Counted from the stretch's first letter, positions 1 to 8,100 are shown. The stretch: DNA of 23,144 bases from CAJXZP01 sp041563475 (GCA_041563475.1 JBFFMY010000043.1:1-23144); one strand, 5' to 3'. Notes: generated from the sequence alone by a model not told the origin. Translations and numbers: made by a program.

Positions 1-654
1 AAAAATGTTTTAGTATTTGAAGCTACAAGTCAGGCCTGTAGTTATTGTGGGAGTTGGGGAGTTGAATATTCTAATAATCTAACTTCGCAATACCCACAGG
101 TTGAGTTAATCTCGCTTCACGGAAATGATGGTTTTCAAAGTACTCTTGCGAGAAATTTAATTTTGAACCTTGGTAATTATGGAACACCTCATTTTTATGT
201 GGGCTCTGAAAGTATGGACAATAATTACACAGTAATTTCTTCTAAAGTCAACACGTTGATCAACGAGCCTAGTGACGTGGCTTTATTGATGCAGTATGCA
301 ATCCGCGGACTAGATATGAATATTGACGTTCAAATTTGAACAAAAGCCGCAAATTACGAAGAGTATTATGTAGCAGTGTACGTTTTAGAGGATAAGCAAA
401 AGGGATATCAATTTGTGAATGGAGGGCCAACTATTCAAAATTTTACACATAACCATATTTTGAGAAATGAGGTATCAAATTCTCTATATGGAATACCCGT
501 AGAAGTGTCGGACGTGATTACAACCAAGCGGTTTTCGGTAAAATTGGAAAATGAAAATCAATCAACAAATTATCCGATTAACACTGGGAACTGTTATCCA
601 TTGGTTGTAATTTGGAAAAAAACACGGTCAGGTTTTCAATTTGAAAATTGTTAA
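1..654 (+). pseudogene. Omp28-family thioredoxin-like protein, 3' part, interrupted by an in-frame TGA
   Basis: Frame 1 is open from the window edge and reads a thioredoxin-like stretch with a CxxC pair (CSYC, local residues 13-16) preceded by a KNVLVFEATSQA strand, as in Omp28-related proteins of Bacteroidota. A TGA stop occurs at 337-339. The same frame then continues to a TAA at 652-654 and encodes the family's C-terminal hallmarks: YYVAVYVLED, then FTHNHILR. Both halves therefore belong to one reading frame broken by a single nonsense codon, with no frameshift. A GTG at 376 could in principle start a 92-residue fragment, but it lies inside the conserved domain and is an unlikely start. 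The 5' end, and any signal peptide, lies outside the window. Family members are exported, and their role is poorly defined. The gene is convergent with the mscS gene 12 bp downstream. A sequencing error or a recent mutation are both possible. Confidence 0.8.
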
Positions 655-666
655 AGGTAATCCTCT

Positions 667-1506
667 TTATTTTCGAATAACATGTAAATCCATTTGAGGA
701 AAAGGAATTTTTATTCCGTTTTCAATAAACTTTTGATTAATCGTTTTTCGAATTTCACTTTTTACTCGCTCAATTCTAAAAACATCATCGCTAAAAAAAA
801 GTAATCTGAAATCTAAGGATGAATTATTAAATTCGGTAAACTGAACAGAAACTGGTTTTTTCTTGGAAACATCTTGATGTTCTTCGGCTGCTTCTTTTAA
901 AACTTTTAAAACTAAATCTACATCGCTTCCATAGGCAACACCCACCTTTATTTCAAATCGGGTAGAACGAGATTGATGACTCCAGTTGATTACCTTATTT
1001 GTTGTTATAAGAGAGTTGGGTAAAATAATTGAAATGTCATCTCTATTTAATCCCATTGAAGTTCGTAAACCAATAGATTGTATTCTAACTACATCGTCAT
1101 CAATTTCTAAAACATCATCTACTTTTATAGACCGCTCGGAAAGGAGAATTAATCCGGATACTATATCATTAAATGTATGTTGAAGTCCAAGTCCAATCCC
1201 AACCAGTAATGCAGCAGAACCAGCAATTAAAACGGTTAATTTAATGCCAAGCGATTCAAGCATTAGAGCTATGGAAATAGTCCAAATTATATATTTAATG
1301 ATTTTGTATACCGCGTAGGTGTTCCCACGGTCTAGTTGATATGTCTCTTGTCGTCTATGTAATCCTTTGTTTATTGCCCAAAGCAGAAGCTTGGTGATAA
1401 ACATGATTAATAGGATAAAAGCTACCAAATTCACATTTACAACATACTCTCCAACATGAAAGATTTCAATTTCTAAGAACTTAGATATTTTGTCCATAGT
1501 AAACAT
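667..1506 (-). CDS. MscS-family mechanosensitive ion channel
   Basis: 279 residues, the size of small MscS channels. Channels of this family sit in the inner membrane and open under membrane tension to release solutes during hypo-osmotic shock. Hydrophobic segments lie near residues 25-45, 70-85 and 90-125. The last is the pore-lining helix region, rich in Gly and Ala (AGSAALLVGIGLGLQ), followed by the family signature FNDIVSGLILLSER. The cytoplasmic beta domain follows (IGLRTSMGLNRDDISIILPN) and then the alpha/beta C-terminal domain. Two near starts exist, ATG 1506 and ATG 1497, with no Shine-Dalgarno to decide between them. A well-formed promoter lies just upstream (1537-1568), so it is probably a single-gene unit. 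The family assignment is firm; ion selectivity cannot be read from the sequence. Confidence 0.93.
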   Translation of the reverse strand: MFTMDKISKFLEIEIFHVGEYVVNVNLVAFILLIMFITKLLLWAINKGLHRRQETYQLDRGNTYAVYKIIKYIIWTISIALMLESLGIKLTVLIAGSAALLVGIGLGLQHTFNDIVSGLILLSERSIKVDDVLEIDDDVVRIQSIGLRTSMGLNRDDISIILPNSLITTNKVINWSHQSRSTRFEIKVGVAYGSDVDLVLKVLKEAAEEHQDVSKKKPVSVQFTEFNNSSLDFRLLFFSDDVFRIERVKSEIRKTINQKFIENGIKIPFPQMDLHVIRK

Positions 1507-1536
1507 TTAATTTTTTTAAACGAGGTGTATAGGTTT

Positions 1537-1568
1537 CAAAATTATGAAATTCATCCATCGCTTTACAA
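1537..1568 (-). promoter_or_regulatory. Bacteroidota-type promoter for the MscS gene
   Basis: Read on the minus strand, TTG (1568-1566) is followed after 21 bases by TAATTTTG (1544-1537), an exact match to the Bacteroidota -7 consensus TAnnTTTG at allowed spacing. Transcription would start about 20-25 bases before the ATG at 1506. It lies between the osmC terminator and the mscS start, so the two minus-strand genes look independently transcribed. Confidence 0.65.
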
Positions 1569-1574
1569 TTGAAC

Positions 1575-1608
1575 GAAAATAAAAAACGACCAACTTTTGG
1601 TTGGCCGT
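1575..1608 (-). terminator. Intrinsic terminator of the OsmC-family gene
   Basis: On the minus strand a 9-bp stem with one mismatch (ACGGCCAAC / GTTGGTCGT, loop CAAAA) spans 1608-1586 and is followed by TTTTTATTTT. It lies 25 bp past the osmC stop codon and just upstream of the mscS promoter. Confidence 0.8.
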
Positions 1609-1632
1609 TTTACTTATAGGAGTGATAACTCG

Positions 1633-2010
1633 TTAAACTAAAACCTCTTTATCCATATTTGTTATCACATTAAAGGTAGGTGGGTTTAATAAATGTTGTT
1701 TAACCGGACATTGATCTACCACACGTTTAATAGCTTCATTATATTTTGCGGGAAATCCTTCTGGTAGATCTACATGAATATTTATGTCCTTTACCTGATT
1801 CGTATGGTAATCATAATTCATGTCTTGAACTATTTTTACATCATCAGTAGATAATCCTCGTTGATTCATAAATGCCTGAACAAAAACGGCCGAACACATT
1901 CCAGCGGTCGCAAGGAAGATCAAAAAGGGAGAAACTTCCATCGTTATTTCTTGGCCATTCATAAAGGGGATTATTCTTCCAGATGCGTCAAATTTGATTT
2001 CTATTTTCAT
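1633..2010 (-). CDS. OsmC/Ohr-family peroxiredoxin-like protein
   Basis: 125 residues, the usual length for a single-domain OsmC-family protein. Two conserved cysteines are visible: one near residue 39 in the helix motif AGMCSAVFVQAF, and one near 99 in DQCPVKQHL. In characterised Ohr and OsmC proteins this pair forms the thiol couple that reduces organic hydroperoxides, in the cytoplasm. Whether this member is a true peroxidase or a YhfA-like relative is uncertain. The ATG start at 2010 is preceded by an A-rich leader without a Shine-Dalgarno. It is divergent from a YqhD-like aldehyde reductase and shares with it an intergenic region containing a dyad. Co-regulation under oxidative or electrophile stress would fit but is an inference. 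Confidence 0.9.
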   Translation of the reverse strand: MKIEIKFDASGRIIPFMNGQEITMEVSPFLIFLATAGMCSAVFVQAFMNQRGLSTDDVKIVQDMNYDYHTNQVKDINIHVDLPEGFPAKYNEAIKRVVDQCPVKQHLLNPPTFNVITNMDKEVLV

Positions 2011-2041
2011 ATTATTTTTTTACGTTATTAATTTATAAATG

Positions 2042-2107
2042 CAAAGATGATCACACTATTAGCAAATAGTCTGTGATAATTATCGCATTAGATTAATGCT
2101 ATATTTA
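2042..2107. promoter_or_regulatory. Divergent promoter region with a 28-bp dyad (putative operator)
   Basis: Between the divergent osmC-like and yqhD-like genes lies an imperfect inverted repeat, 2050-2077. Its core is the perfect pair ACTATT (2055-2060) and AATAGT (2065-2070) around AGCA, and its outer arms are ATCACA and TGTGAT. It is flanked on the minus side by CATCTTTG (2049-2042, one mismatch to the -7 consensus) and on the plus side by TATATTTA (2100-2107, one mismatch). A dimeric regulator bound here would cover both promoters. No regulator gene is adjacent, so the binding protein is unknown. Confidence 0.45.
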
Positions 2108-2153
2108 AATGGGTTTCTCTTATGAATACCAATTTATTTTTAAGACCTTTGAA

Positions 2154-2178
2154 ATCAAAAAATCAAAAATCAAAAATC
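2154..2178 (+). repeat. Short tandem repeat (ATCAAAA unit) directly before the yqhD-like start
   Basis: Three and a half copies of an ATCAAAA unit (the first with one extra A) run from 2154 to 2178 and end exactly at the ATG at 2179. The A-rich run may serve as the translation-initiation leader usual in this phylum. Being short and tandem, it could also vary in copy number between strains. Confidence 0.6.
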
Positions 2179-3339
2179 ATGACCAACTTTGAGTTTTATA
2201 ATCCCGTGAAAATTTTATTCGGTAAAGGACAAATTGCTTCTATTTCAAATCAAATCCCAAAAGGCAATAAGGTTTTAATGCTTTATGGAGGAGGAAGTAT
2301 AAAATCAAATGGAATTTATACGCAAGTACTAAATTCTTTATCCGAATTTGAAGTTTTTGAATTCGGTGGTATACAAGCGAATCCTGAATATGAAACGCTT
2401 ATCAAGGCATTGAAAATTATTAAAGAAGAGAAGATTGATTTTCTTCTAGCTGTTGGTGGGGGCTCCGTAATTGATGGGACAAAGTTTTTAAGTTCTGCAG
2501 CCTTATACTCTGGGGAGGATCCGTGGCAAATTTTAGAGCAAGGTATCCCAACTTTGATAGGAATGCCGTTTGGAACCGTTCTAACCATTCCTGCAACGGG
2601 ATCAGAAATGAATTCAGGAGCTGTTGTAACTAAAGCAGAAACCAAACAAAAACGTGTGATGGGAGGATCTGGCTTATTTCCTAAATTTTCTGTTCTAGAC
2701 CCTTCTGTTGTTGCTTCTTTACCTGAAAGACAACTTCAAAACGGTGTGATCGATGCCTATGTACATGTAATGGAACAATATTTAACGTATCCGTCTTCGG
2801 GTTATTTACAAGATAGATTTGCCGAAGGGATACTACAGACTTTAATAGAAATAGGGCCTCAAATTGTTAAAACCCCAAGTAATTATGAATTAGCCTCTTC
2901 ATTTATGTGGAGTTGCACTATGGCATTAAATGGTTTGCTTCAAAAAGGTGTGCCAACCGATTGGGCTACGCATATGATAGGGCATGAATTAACCGCTTTG
3001 TATGGAATTGACCATGCAAGAACATTAGCTATTATAGGTCCTGTTTTGTATCAGCACCAATTTGAAAATAAAAAAGCTAAACTTGCGCAATATGGAAAAC
3101 GTGTTTGGAAATTAACTGGGGAGAATGAAACTCTAGTAGCGGAAAAGGCAATTGAAAAAACAATTGAGTTTTACCATAAAATGGGAATGAAAACTAGATT
3201 ATCAGAAAATGCGGTTGATTATGGCAATACCGGTGACATTGTTTTTGATAGGTTTACCGAAAGAGGTTGGAACGAGTTAGGAGAGAATAAATCTATTGGT
3301 CCGGAAGAAGCTCGAGAGATTGTTGAATTAAGCTTTTAA
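2179..3339 (+). CDS. yqhD: Iron-containing alcohol dehydrogenase, YqhD-like NADPH-dependent aldehyde reductase
   Basis: 386 residues from the ATG at 2179, close to E. coli YqhD (387) in length and throughout in sequence as I recall it. The N-terminal cofactor domain shows FGKG (14-17), the GGGS loop at 37-40 and VGGGSVIDGTKF (92-103), with an Asp at the YqhD position preferring NADPH. The metal site is complete: D192 and H196 (NGVIDAYVH), H265 (DWATHMIGHEL) and H279 (GIDHAR). YqhD-type enzymes reduce short-chain and lipid-peroxidation aldehydes in the cytoplasm. An in-frame upstream ATG at 2122 would add 19 low-complexity residues (LKSKNQKSK) with no family counterpart, so I reject it. The gene is divergent from an OsmC-family gene, consistent with a shared peroxide/aldehyde detoxification role (inference). 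Confidence 0.92.
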   Translation: MTNFEFYNPVKILFGKGQIASISNQIPKGNKVLMLYGGGSIKSNGIYTQVLNSLSEFEVFEFGGIQANPEYETLIKALKIIKEEKIDFLLAVGGGSVIDGTKFLSSAALYSGEDPWQILEQGIPTLIGMPFGTVLTIPATGSEMNSGAVVTKAETKQKRVMGGSGLFPKFSVLDPSVVASLPERQLQNGVIDAYVHVMEQYLTYPSSGYLQDRFAEGILQTLIEIGPQIVKTPSNYELASSFMWSCTMALNGLLQKGVPTDWATHMIGHELTALYGIDHARTLAIIGPVLYQHQFENKKAKLAQYGKRVWKLTGENETLVAEKAIEKTIEFYHKMGMKTRLSENAVDYGNTGDIVFDRFTERGWNELGENKSIGPEEAREIVELSF

Positions 3340-3503
3340 TTTTTCGTAGGTGGTTTTTAATTTGCCAAGTAGTACAGATTAGTTATATGTTTATAACAAC
3401 TTCCTGAGTATTACGCCTATAACTTATGTCAATACGCTCATTTTAAATGTAAAATATAGAAATAAAAAGTTTTTGTTCACATTTTAGAACTTCATTATAT
3501 CTT

Positions 3504-3534
3504 GGCCTGCTAGATTTGGCAGGCCATTATTATT
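3504..3534 (+). terminator. Possible hairpin terminator in the yqhD/META gap
   Basis: A 7-bp GC-rich perfect stem, GGCCTGC / GCAGGCC with an 8-base loop, is followed by ATTATTATTT. It is the only strong hairpin in the 208-bp gap, but it lies 165 bp after the yqhD stop and 22 bp before the next start. It may end yqhD transcription or sit in the leader of the next gene. The T-run is broken by A bases, so the assignment is tentative. Confidence 0.45.
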
Positions 3535-3547
3535 TAAAAAAACTCCC

Positions 3548-4339
3548 ATGAAAAGCATTATTACATTGTTCTTTGTTTTCGTATTATCTTCATTAATAAT
3601 TGGGTGTTCATCCTTGAAGAGAAATAAATCCTCTAAAGATGAATCTAGTATGACCAAACCAAAAGTGTATAAAGATGGTTACGAATTGCTTTTTAAAGGC
3701 TCTGGTCACGATCCTAAATGGACGGTTTCGGTAGGCGACTCCGAAATCATATATACCAATTCAGACATACCAGATACCATGCATTTTTCAATTATTAAAA
3801 CCACGCATATCATGGATATTGTGGGCATCGGTTATTTGGGCAAAAACAGTAGAGGAGAGCAAGTTACAGTTCAGGTATTAAAAGAAAAATGCACTACTGA
3901 AAACGAAGGGGAAACATATCCTTTTAGTGTAGATGTTTCTATCGCAAAATTCAAAAACATGGGTAAAAGAGGCTGCGGATTATTTATTGAAGATGAAAGA
4001 CTTAAGAAGGAGTGGTTCTTAGAATCTTTTAAGGGACAGGAAATTCCTGATAATGAAACGGGTTCACGCCCAATCATGAAGTTTGACACAAAAAAACATA
4101 GGCTAAATGCAAACATGGGATGTAACGGTATAGGAGGAGGGTATGATCTTATGGAAAATACAATTTACTTCAACGCTGGATTCATGAGTACTCAAATGTA
4201 TTGCGAAGGGATAATGGAACTTGAGCGGAATTTTACGGAGGCAATGGCAGGCAAGACGTTAAAGTATAATTTTAAAGGAAATAGATTAATTATAACCAAT
4301 TTGAATGGGGTTGAAATCATGACGTTTTCAGGGAATTAA
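3548..4339 (+). CDS. Lipoprotein with COG3650-like and META (HslJ-like) domains
   Basis: 263 residues. The N-terminus is a lipoprotein signal: MKS, a hydrophobic stretch and a lipobox ending at Cys20 (SLIIGCSS). Residues about 40-150 resemble the COG3650-type domain that starts FKGSGHDPKWTVSVGD. Residues about 155-260 form a META domain: WFLESFKGQ, then NANMGCNGIGGGYDL and STQMYCEGIMELE, with the GCN...C cysteine pattern of HslJ. In E. coli HslJ is linked to novobiocin and heat-shock phenotypes; the biochemical role of META domains is not known. The protein is probably anchored in the outer or inner membrane, facing the periplasm. It lies 19 bp upstream of the exonuclease III gene and is probably cotranscribed. 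The two-domain order is common in Bacteroidota lipoproteins. Confidence 0.85.
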   Translation: MKSIITLFFVFVLSSLIIGCSSLKRNKSSKDESSMTKPKVYKDGYELLFKGSGHDPKWTVSVGDSEIIYTNSDIPDTMHFSIIKTTHIMDIVGIGYLGKNSRGEQVTVQVLKEKCTTENEGETYPFSVDVSIAKFKNMGKRGCGLFIEDERLKKEWFLESFKGQEIPDNETGSRPIMKFDTKKHRLNANMGCNGIGGGYDLMENTIYFNAGFMSTQMYCEGIMELERNFTEAMAGKTLKYNFKGNRLIITNLNGVEIMTFSGN

Positions 4340-4358
4340 AATCAATAAATAGTAGAAA

Positions 4359-5117
4359 ATGAAATTAATTTCTTGGAACGTAAACGGAATTAGAGCAGTC
4401 GCAAAAAAAGGACTGGTAGATATATTAACAGAGTTAAATGCAGATATTTTTTGTTTTCAAGAAACAAAAGCGCAAATCCATCAAGTGGAAGAAGTTCTCG
4501 AATCATTTGGGTATTATGTTGCTGCCAATGAGGCAGATAGAAAAGGGTATTCGGGTACGGCAATAGTTTCAAAGCAAAAACCTATAAGCGTGAACACAGG
4601 GATGGGAAAGGCAGAATTTGATTCGGAGGGTCGTGTTATTACGGCTGAATTCAATGACTTTTATGTTGTCAATGCCTATGTGCCTAATTCAGGCCAGGGA
4701 TTGGTGCGATTAGATTATCGAAAACAATGGGATGTAGAAATGCTAGAGTATTTGAAATCCTTGGAAATAAAAAAACCAGTAGTTTTTTGTGGGGATTTAA
4801 ACGTCTGTCATAAAGAAATTGATATAGCACGACCTAAGGCGAATTACAACAAAACAGCCGGTTATACGCAAGTAGAAATTGATGGAATGGACAATTTTAT
4901 AAATACCGGATTGGTTGATTCATTTAGAGCATTACATCCAGATGAAGTGAAATACTCTTGGTGGAGTTACAGAGGAGGTGCAAGGCAAAAAAATATTGGC
5001 TGGCGTTTAGATTACTTTTTAGTTTCTGAATCTATTTCTTCAAATATTAAACAGGCGTTTATTTTAAATGAAGTGGAAGGATCGGATCATTGTCCGGTTG
5101 GCCTTATCTTGAAATAG
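4359..5117 (+). CDS. xth: Exodeoxyribonuclease III (AP endonuclease)
   Basis: 252 residues, standard length for the Xth/ExoA family of base-excision repair enzymes, which incise abasic sites and degrade duplex DNA from 3' ends. The motifs are in order: SWNVNGIRA with Asn7, FCFQETKAQ with the metal-binding Glu35, NAYVPNSGQG, the catalytic pair in CGDLNVCHKEIDIA, SWWSYRGGARQKNIGWRLDYFLVS, and the terminal GSDHCPVGL with the catalytic Asp-His. No key residue is missing. The start ATG follows an A-rich leader. It follows the META lipoprotein gene by 19 bp and its last 14 bases overlap, tail to tail, the 3' end of the AsmA-like gene on the other strand. Confidence 0.96.
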   Translation: MKLISWNVNGIRAVAKKGLVDILTELNADIFCFQETKAQIHQVEEVLESFGYYVAANEADRKGYSGTAIVSKQKPISVNTGMGKAEFDSEGRVITAEFNDFYVVNAYVPNSGQGLVRLDYRKQWDVEMLEYLKSLEIKKPVVFCGDLNVCHKEIDIARPKANYNKTAGYTQVEIDGMDNFINTGLVDSFRALHPDEVKYSWWSYRGGARQKNIGWRLDYFLVSESISSNIKQAFILNEVEGSDHCPVGLILK

Positions 5118-6858
5118 AATTATGCTTTTTACCTTTATGCTGTTCTTTTTCTTCTTTTTTCGCATTCCGTTGGTCTTTTTTATGGGAGCCCAAAATGGAA
5201 TCCTCAAGTCCATGTAAGGTGGTTAACCATAGCATTTTGAAAAAGGCATCTTCATTGGCTTTAATAAACTTAATATTACCAGTTCTATAGTGTGGGAAAC
5301 CAGGAATGTTATCGTTTTTTAAAATGAATCCATTGGCAACACTTGATGCGGCTTTTAGGAAAAAACCTGATTCTTTTTTCAAGTCTTTTTCCACAATGAG
5401 TAGATTTAAATTTGTGTAATGGGCATCCATAAATCCAGAGCCTCCATCCTTATTTAATGTACTGGAAATATCTAAAGTTACCATTTTCCCAGACGTAATT
5501 TCTACCCGTACAATGGGCTTTAGAATTGAGCTAAATTTTCTTAAATCCAAATTTTTAGCGTGAATATTAAAAACAGTTTCACTTTTTTGACTTAACATAT
5601 CAATTTCCAAATGCGTTTCAACAACTCCTGTTTTGTTGACTTGCAAAGTAGCATCAATAGGTATGAATCTATTCTGCGCCAGAATTACCAGGTCATTAGT
5701 GACATTTCTAGCTAAAACATCCATTTTATTAAAAGATAATTTTCCATGCGTTGTTGTCTTGGTGCCAATGAAATCCAAGTCAATTAACCCATGGGTAACA
5801 ACCAAGGAATCTATAAAAAATGGAATAGGAATTGAAGCTAACATCTCACCTAACATAGGCTTATTAACGTTAGTGTCAATGGGGATTTTAAGGTTTAATC
5901 GAATGTCCGTTTCAGGTTTATCTAATTCCAATTTACCAATGGAAAGCACATTGGAATCAATCCATTTATCAATATCCAAATCAGAAATTGCAACCTTTTT
6001 TGCATCGAATTTAATCCAAGGCTTTCTGTATCTGAGTTTGCTGAAATATTGGTTAGCAGTAGGAATGGGTAAATATTCAATTTTATGTAAAACAATTTCC
6101 ATTTTTTCACTATCGAATTCAACGGCACCTAATTTCACGATTGCCTTATCTGAAATATTGACATTAACGTTTTCAGATTTCAAATAATCTTTTTTAAACT
6201 CCACAAAGGGTGCCTTTAGCAATGAGTTCTTATGTGCCATCACCTTGTTTATTTCATAATACAGGTTCGTAATGGAAAAAACTTCATTGGTGTCCCCAGA
6301 TAAATTCACTTTAAAATAATTGATTTGGGCGTTATTAATGTCAACTAAAGTTACAAGGAGAGAATCAAAATTGGTCAAAAATATACTACGTAAATCCACA
6401 GTATCCTGCGATTTTGGTTCAGGGTCGGGGATATCTGTGTATTGAAAAATGTGAATTTCAGGGTTTGAAATCTCAAATTTCTCGATGGATATTTTTCTGT
6501 TAGCTAATGCGGGAGCATAATCAAAATTGGATAGGCTAATTTTATCAATATGAATCTCTAAATACACATTAGGAGTGTTTGTCTGTTCGAGATTACTTTT
6601 AAAAGTGACTAGACTATCTTTAGGTACAATTGAAACGTTAACCAGGTTAACGGAACCATCCAGTACATCCACCTTTAGTTTTTTAAAATGTATTAAATAA
6701 TCAGTGGTAGGGTTTTTATTATATTCCTTAATAAACTTATCGCGAAGAATTTCCTCCGCCATATTTCCTGCATTGTCGTATAGATATAATGTAATGGCTA
6801 ATCCGGCTATTAGGAGTACGATTAAAAAACCAATAACAAATTTCCAGATTGCTTTCAT
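5104..6858 (-). CDS. AsmA-like (DUF748-type) membrane-anchored periplasmic protein
   Basis: 584 residues. A single N-terminal membrane segment (about residues 6-28) is followed by a long beta-rich region with no enzymatic motif. Its sequence alternates short hydrophobic strands with phrases such as KISIEKFEISNPEIHIF, IGKLELDKPETDIRL and LSFNKMDVLARNV. This pattern resembles AsmA/TamB/DUF748 relatives, which are thought to form a lipid-conducting bridge between inner and outer membranes. The last 25 residues are very basic and charged (HKKDQRNAKKEEKEQHKGKKH), an unusual tail. It follows the PagL-like gene on the same strand after 54 bp with no terminator, so the two are probably one unit. The family call rests on general pattern rather than a diagnostic motif. 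Confidence 0.7.
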   Translation of the reverse strand: MKAIWKFVIGFLIVLLIAGLAITLYLYDNAGNMAEEILRDKFIKEYNKNPTTDYLIHFKKLKVDVLDGSVNLVNVSIVPKDSLVTFKSNLEQTNTPNVYLEIHIDKISLSNFDYAPALANRKISIEKFEISNPEIHIFQYTDIPDPEPKSQDTVDLRSIFLTNFDSLLVTLVDINNAQINYFKVNLSGDTNEVFSITNLYYEINKVMAHKNSLLKAPFVEFKKDYLKSENVNVNISDKAIVKLGAVEFDSEKMEIVLHKIEYLPIPTANQYFSKLRYRKPWIKFDAKKVAISDLDIDKWIDSNVLSIGKLELDKPETDIRLNLKIPIDTNVNKPMLGEMLASIPIPFFIDSLVVTHGLIDLDFIGTKTTTHGKLSFNKMDVLARNVTNDLVILAQNRFIPIDATLQVNKTGVVETHLEIDMLSQKSETVFNIHAKNLDLRKFSSILKPIVRVEITSGKMVTLDISSTLNKDGGSGFMDAHYTNLNLLIVEKDLKKESGFFLKAASSVANGFILKNDNIPGFPHYRTGNIKFIKANEDAFFKMLWLTTLHGLEDSILGSHKKDQRNAKKEEKEQHKGKKHNSISR

Positions 6859-6912
6859 AACTGTTAGAAAATTAACAATTAGTGTAAAAATAATAAAATG
6901 GAAGGAATAAGT

Positions 6913-8100
6913 TTAGAAATTGAGCTTGTAACCGATTGAAAACTCTGACCAATCGGCTTGCCCAAAATTTACTGCCCGCAAAGAAGCCCCGGCATATAAA
7001 CCATCAATTAAATTATATCGGACTCCAATTCTTTGATAAAAAAATGGTCTAGGGTCATGTGTGGTTCTGTAAAAATAAAATCCAGGTTGCAGGATAAGTG
7101 ATAATTTATCTAAACATAATTCATACGATAAAACAATGGCAAACTTAGTTTGTTGGTTATAAGGAGCAGGATAAAGGGCATTTGAATCACCTTGAACAAA
7201 TCCATTAGCGTTATCAGACTCATCAACTGTAAAATCAACTCCGCCACCTACTCTTGATAATGGCGAAACTTGGCGCTGGTATAGCAAAATGAAATTATAG
7301 ACAAAAAAATTCTGTCCTTCAAACTCTTCTTGAATTTCCTCAGAAGAGGCGGTGACATCTAATTGTTTTGATCCGAAAGAAGAGGTTAATGAAATTTCAT
7401 TATGAGGAACAAAGGGTTCCAGAATATGTGATTCCAAAATGGGTTTAACTTTATACAAATTATACGTAATTCCAATTCGTGGGTCAAAAATGTTAATTCC
7501 ATAATTTGGCATTTTAATATTACCATTACTTGCATGGGTTACTCCAATACTGGCTTTAAGCCCAAAACGGCTTCCTAAATCTTGATGGTAAATCAAAGCC
7601 AAATGGGCATGAATAGTTGCCCAAGATCCAATTATAACATTGTTTGGATTGGTTTTTTTATTGTAAGGGTTCCAGTTAAGATTTATACCAAAATGAAACC
7701 CCCAATCAATTTGCCCATTTTTCCATCGATGAATCGGAGACTCTATCAGGGAATAGATTGCTATGGGGCTTCCAATTTCAGCAGTTTGTGGATACCATGA
7801 TTTTTGAATTCCAATACCAACTTTTGGAAAACGAAATTTTTGATGCCAATCTTTTTTTCCGGTTGTTTGCAACAAAAATTCACCCGTTAAATTTCTTTGT
7901 TGGGTAATGGGAGCCTGATTTTCGTTTAGTGTAGTTAAAAAATCATTGGTTGGAAAAACGTATCCATGCCCATAAGAAAATCGGATAGAAGAGTAGGTTG
8001 ATTTTAAATTTGAAGCATTATCACTAGATGAGTCTTGAGAAAACCCAAAAAATGAAATCATAGAAAGAAATAAAAAAACAATTTTTATTTTCTGGCACAT
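6913..8100 (-). CDS. Acyloxyacyl hydrolase / PagL-type lipid A deacylase, outer-membrane barrel
   Basis: 395 residues with a signal peptide (MCQKIKIVFLFLSMISFFGFSQ, cleavage near Q22). The PagL hallmark is visible at 186-203: GVTHASNGNIKMPNYGIN, where H189 and S191 correspond to the catalytic His-Ser pair. PagL removes a 3-O-linked acyl chain from lipid A in the outer membrane. The protein ends GYKLNF, a C-terminal aromatic typical of beta-barrel outer-membrane proteins, and its second half contains many alternating amphipathic strands. At 395 residues it is much longer than Pseudomonas PagL (about 170), as is usual for Bacteroidota members, so there are extra strands or a partner domain. It has its own promoter and is followed by the AsmA-like gene. 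The exact substrate is not provable here. Confidence 0.8.
   Translation of the reverse strand: MCQKIKIVFLFLSMISFFGFSQDSSSDNASNLKSTYSSIRFSYGHGYVFPTNDFLTTLNENQAPITQQRNLTGEFLLQTTGKKDWHQKFRFPKVGIGIQKSWYPQTAEIGSPIAIYSLIESPIHRWKNGQIDWGFHFGINLNWNPYNKKTNPNNVIIGSWATIHAHLALIYHQDLGSRFGLKASIGVTHASNGNIKMPNYGINIFDPRIGITYNLYKVKPILESHILEPFVPHNEISLTSSFGSKQLDVTASSEEIQEEFEGQNFFVYNFILLYQRQVSPLSRVGGGVDFTVDESDNANGFVQGDSNALYPAPYNQQTKFAIVLSYELCLDKLSLILQPGFYFYRTTHDPRPFFYQRIGVRYNLIDGLYAGASLRAVNFGQADWSEFSIGYKLNF

Noticed and set aside
337..339. TGA as a reassigned Trp or selenocysteine codon
   Set aside because: All other long genes are full length with TGA treated as stop, and tryptophan is encoded by TGG throughout. 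The site is not at a redox position, and I saw no selenocysteine-type hairpin after it.
3340..3547. Possible tRNA or small RNA in the yqhD/META gap
   Set aside because: No cloverleaf or conserved RNA motif was seen; only one short hairpin is supportable.
5633..6187. 184-residue plus-strand reading frame
   Set aside because: It is antisense to the AsmA-like gene, has no family features, and its composition reflects the opposite strand.
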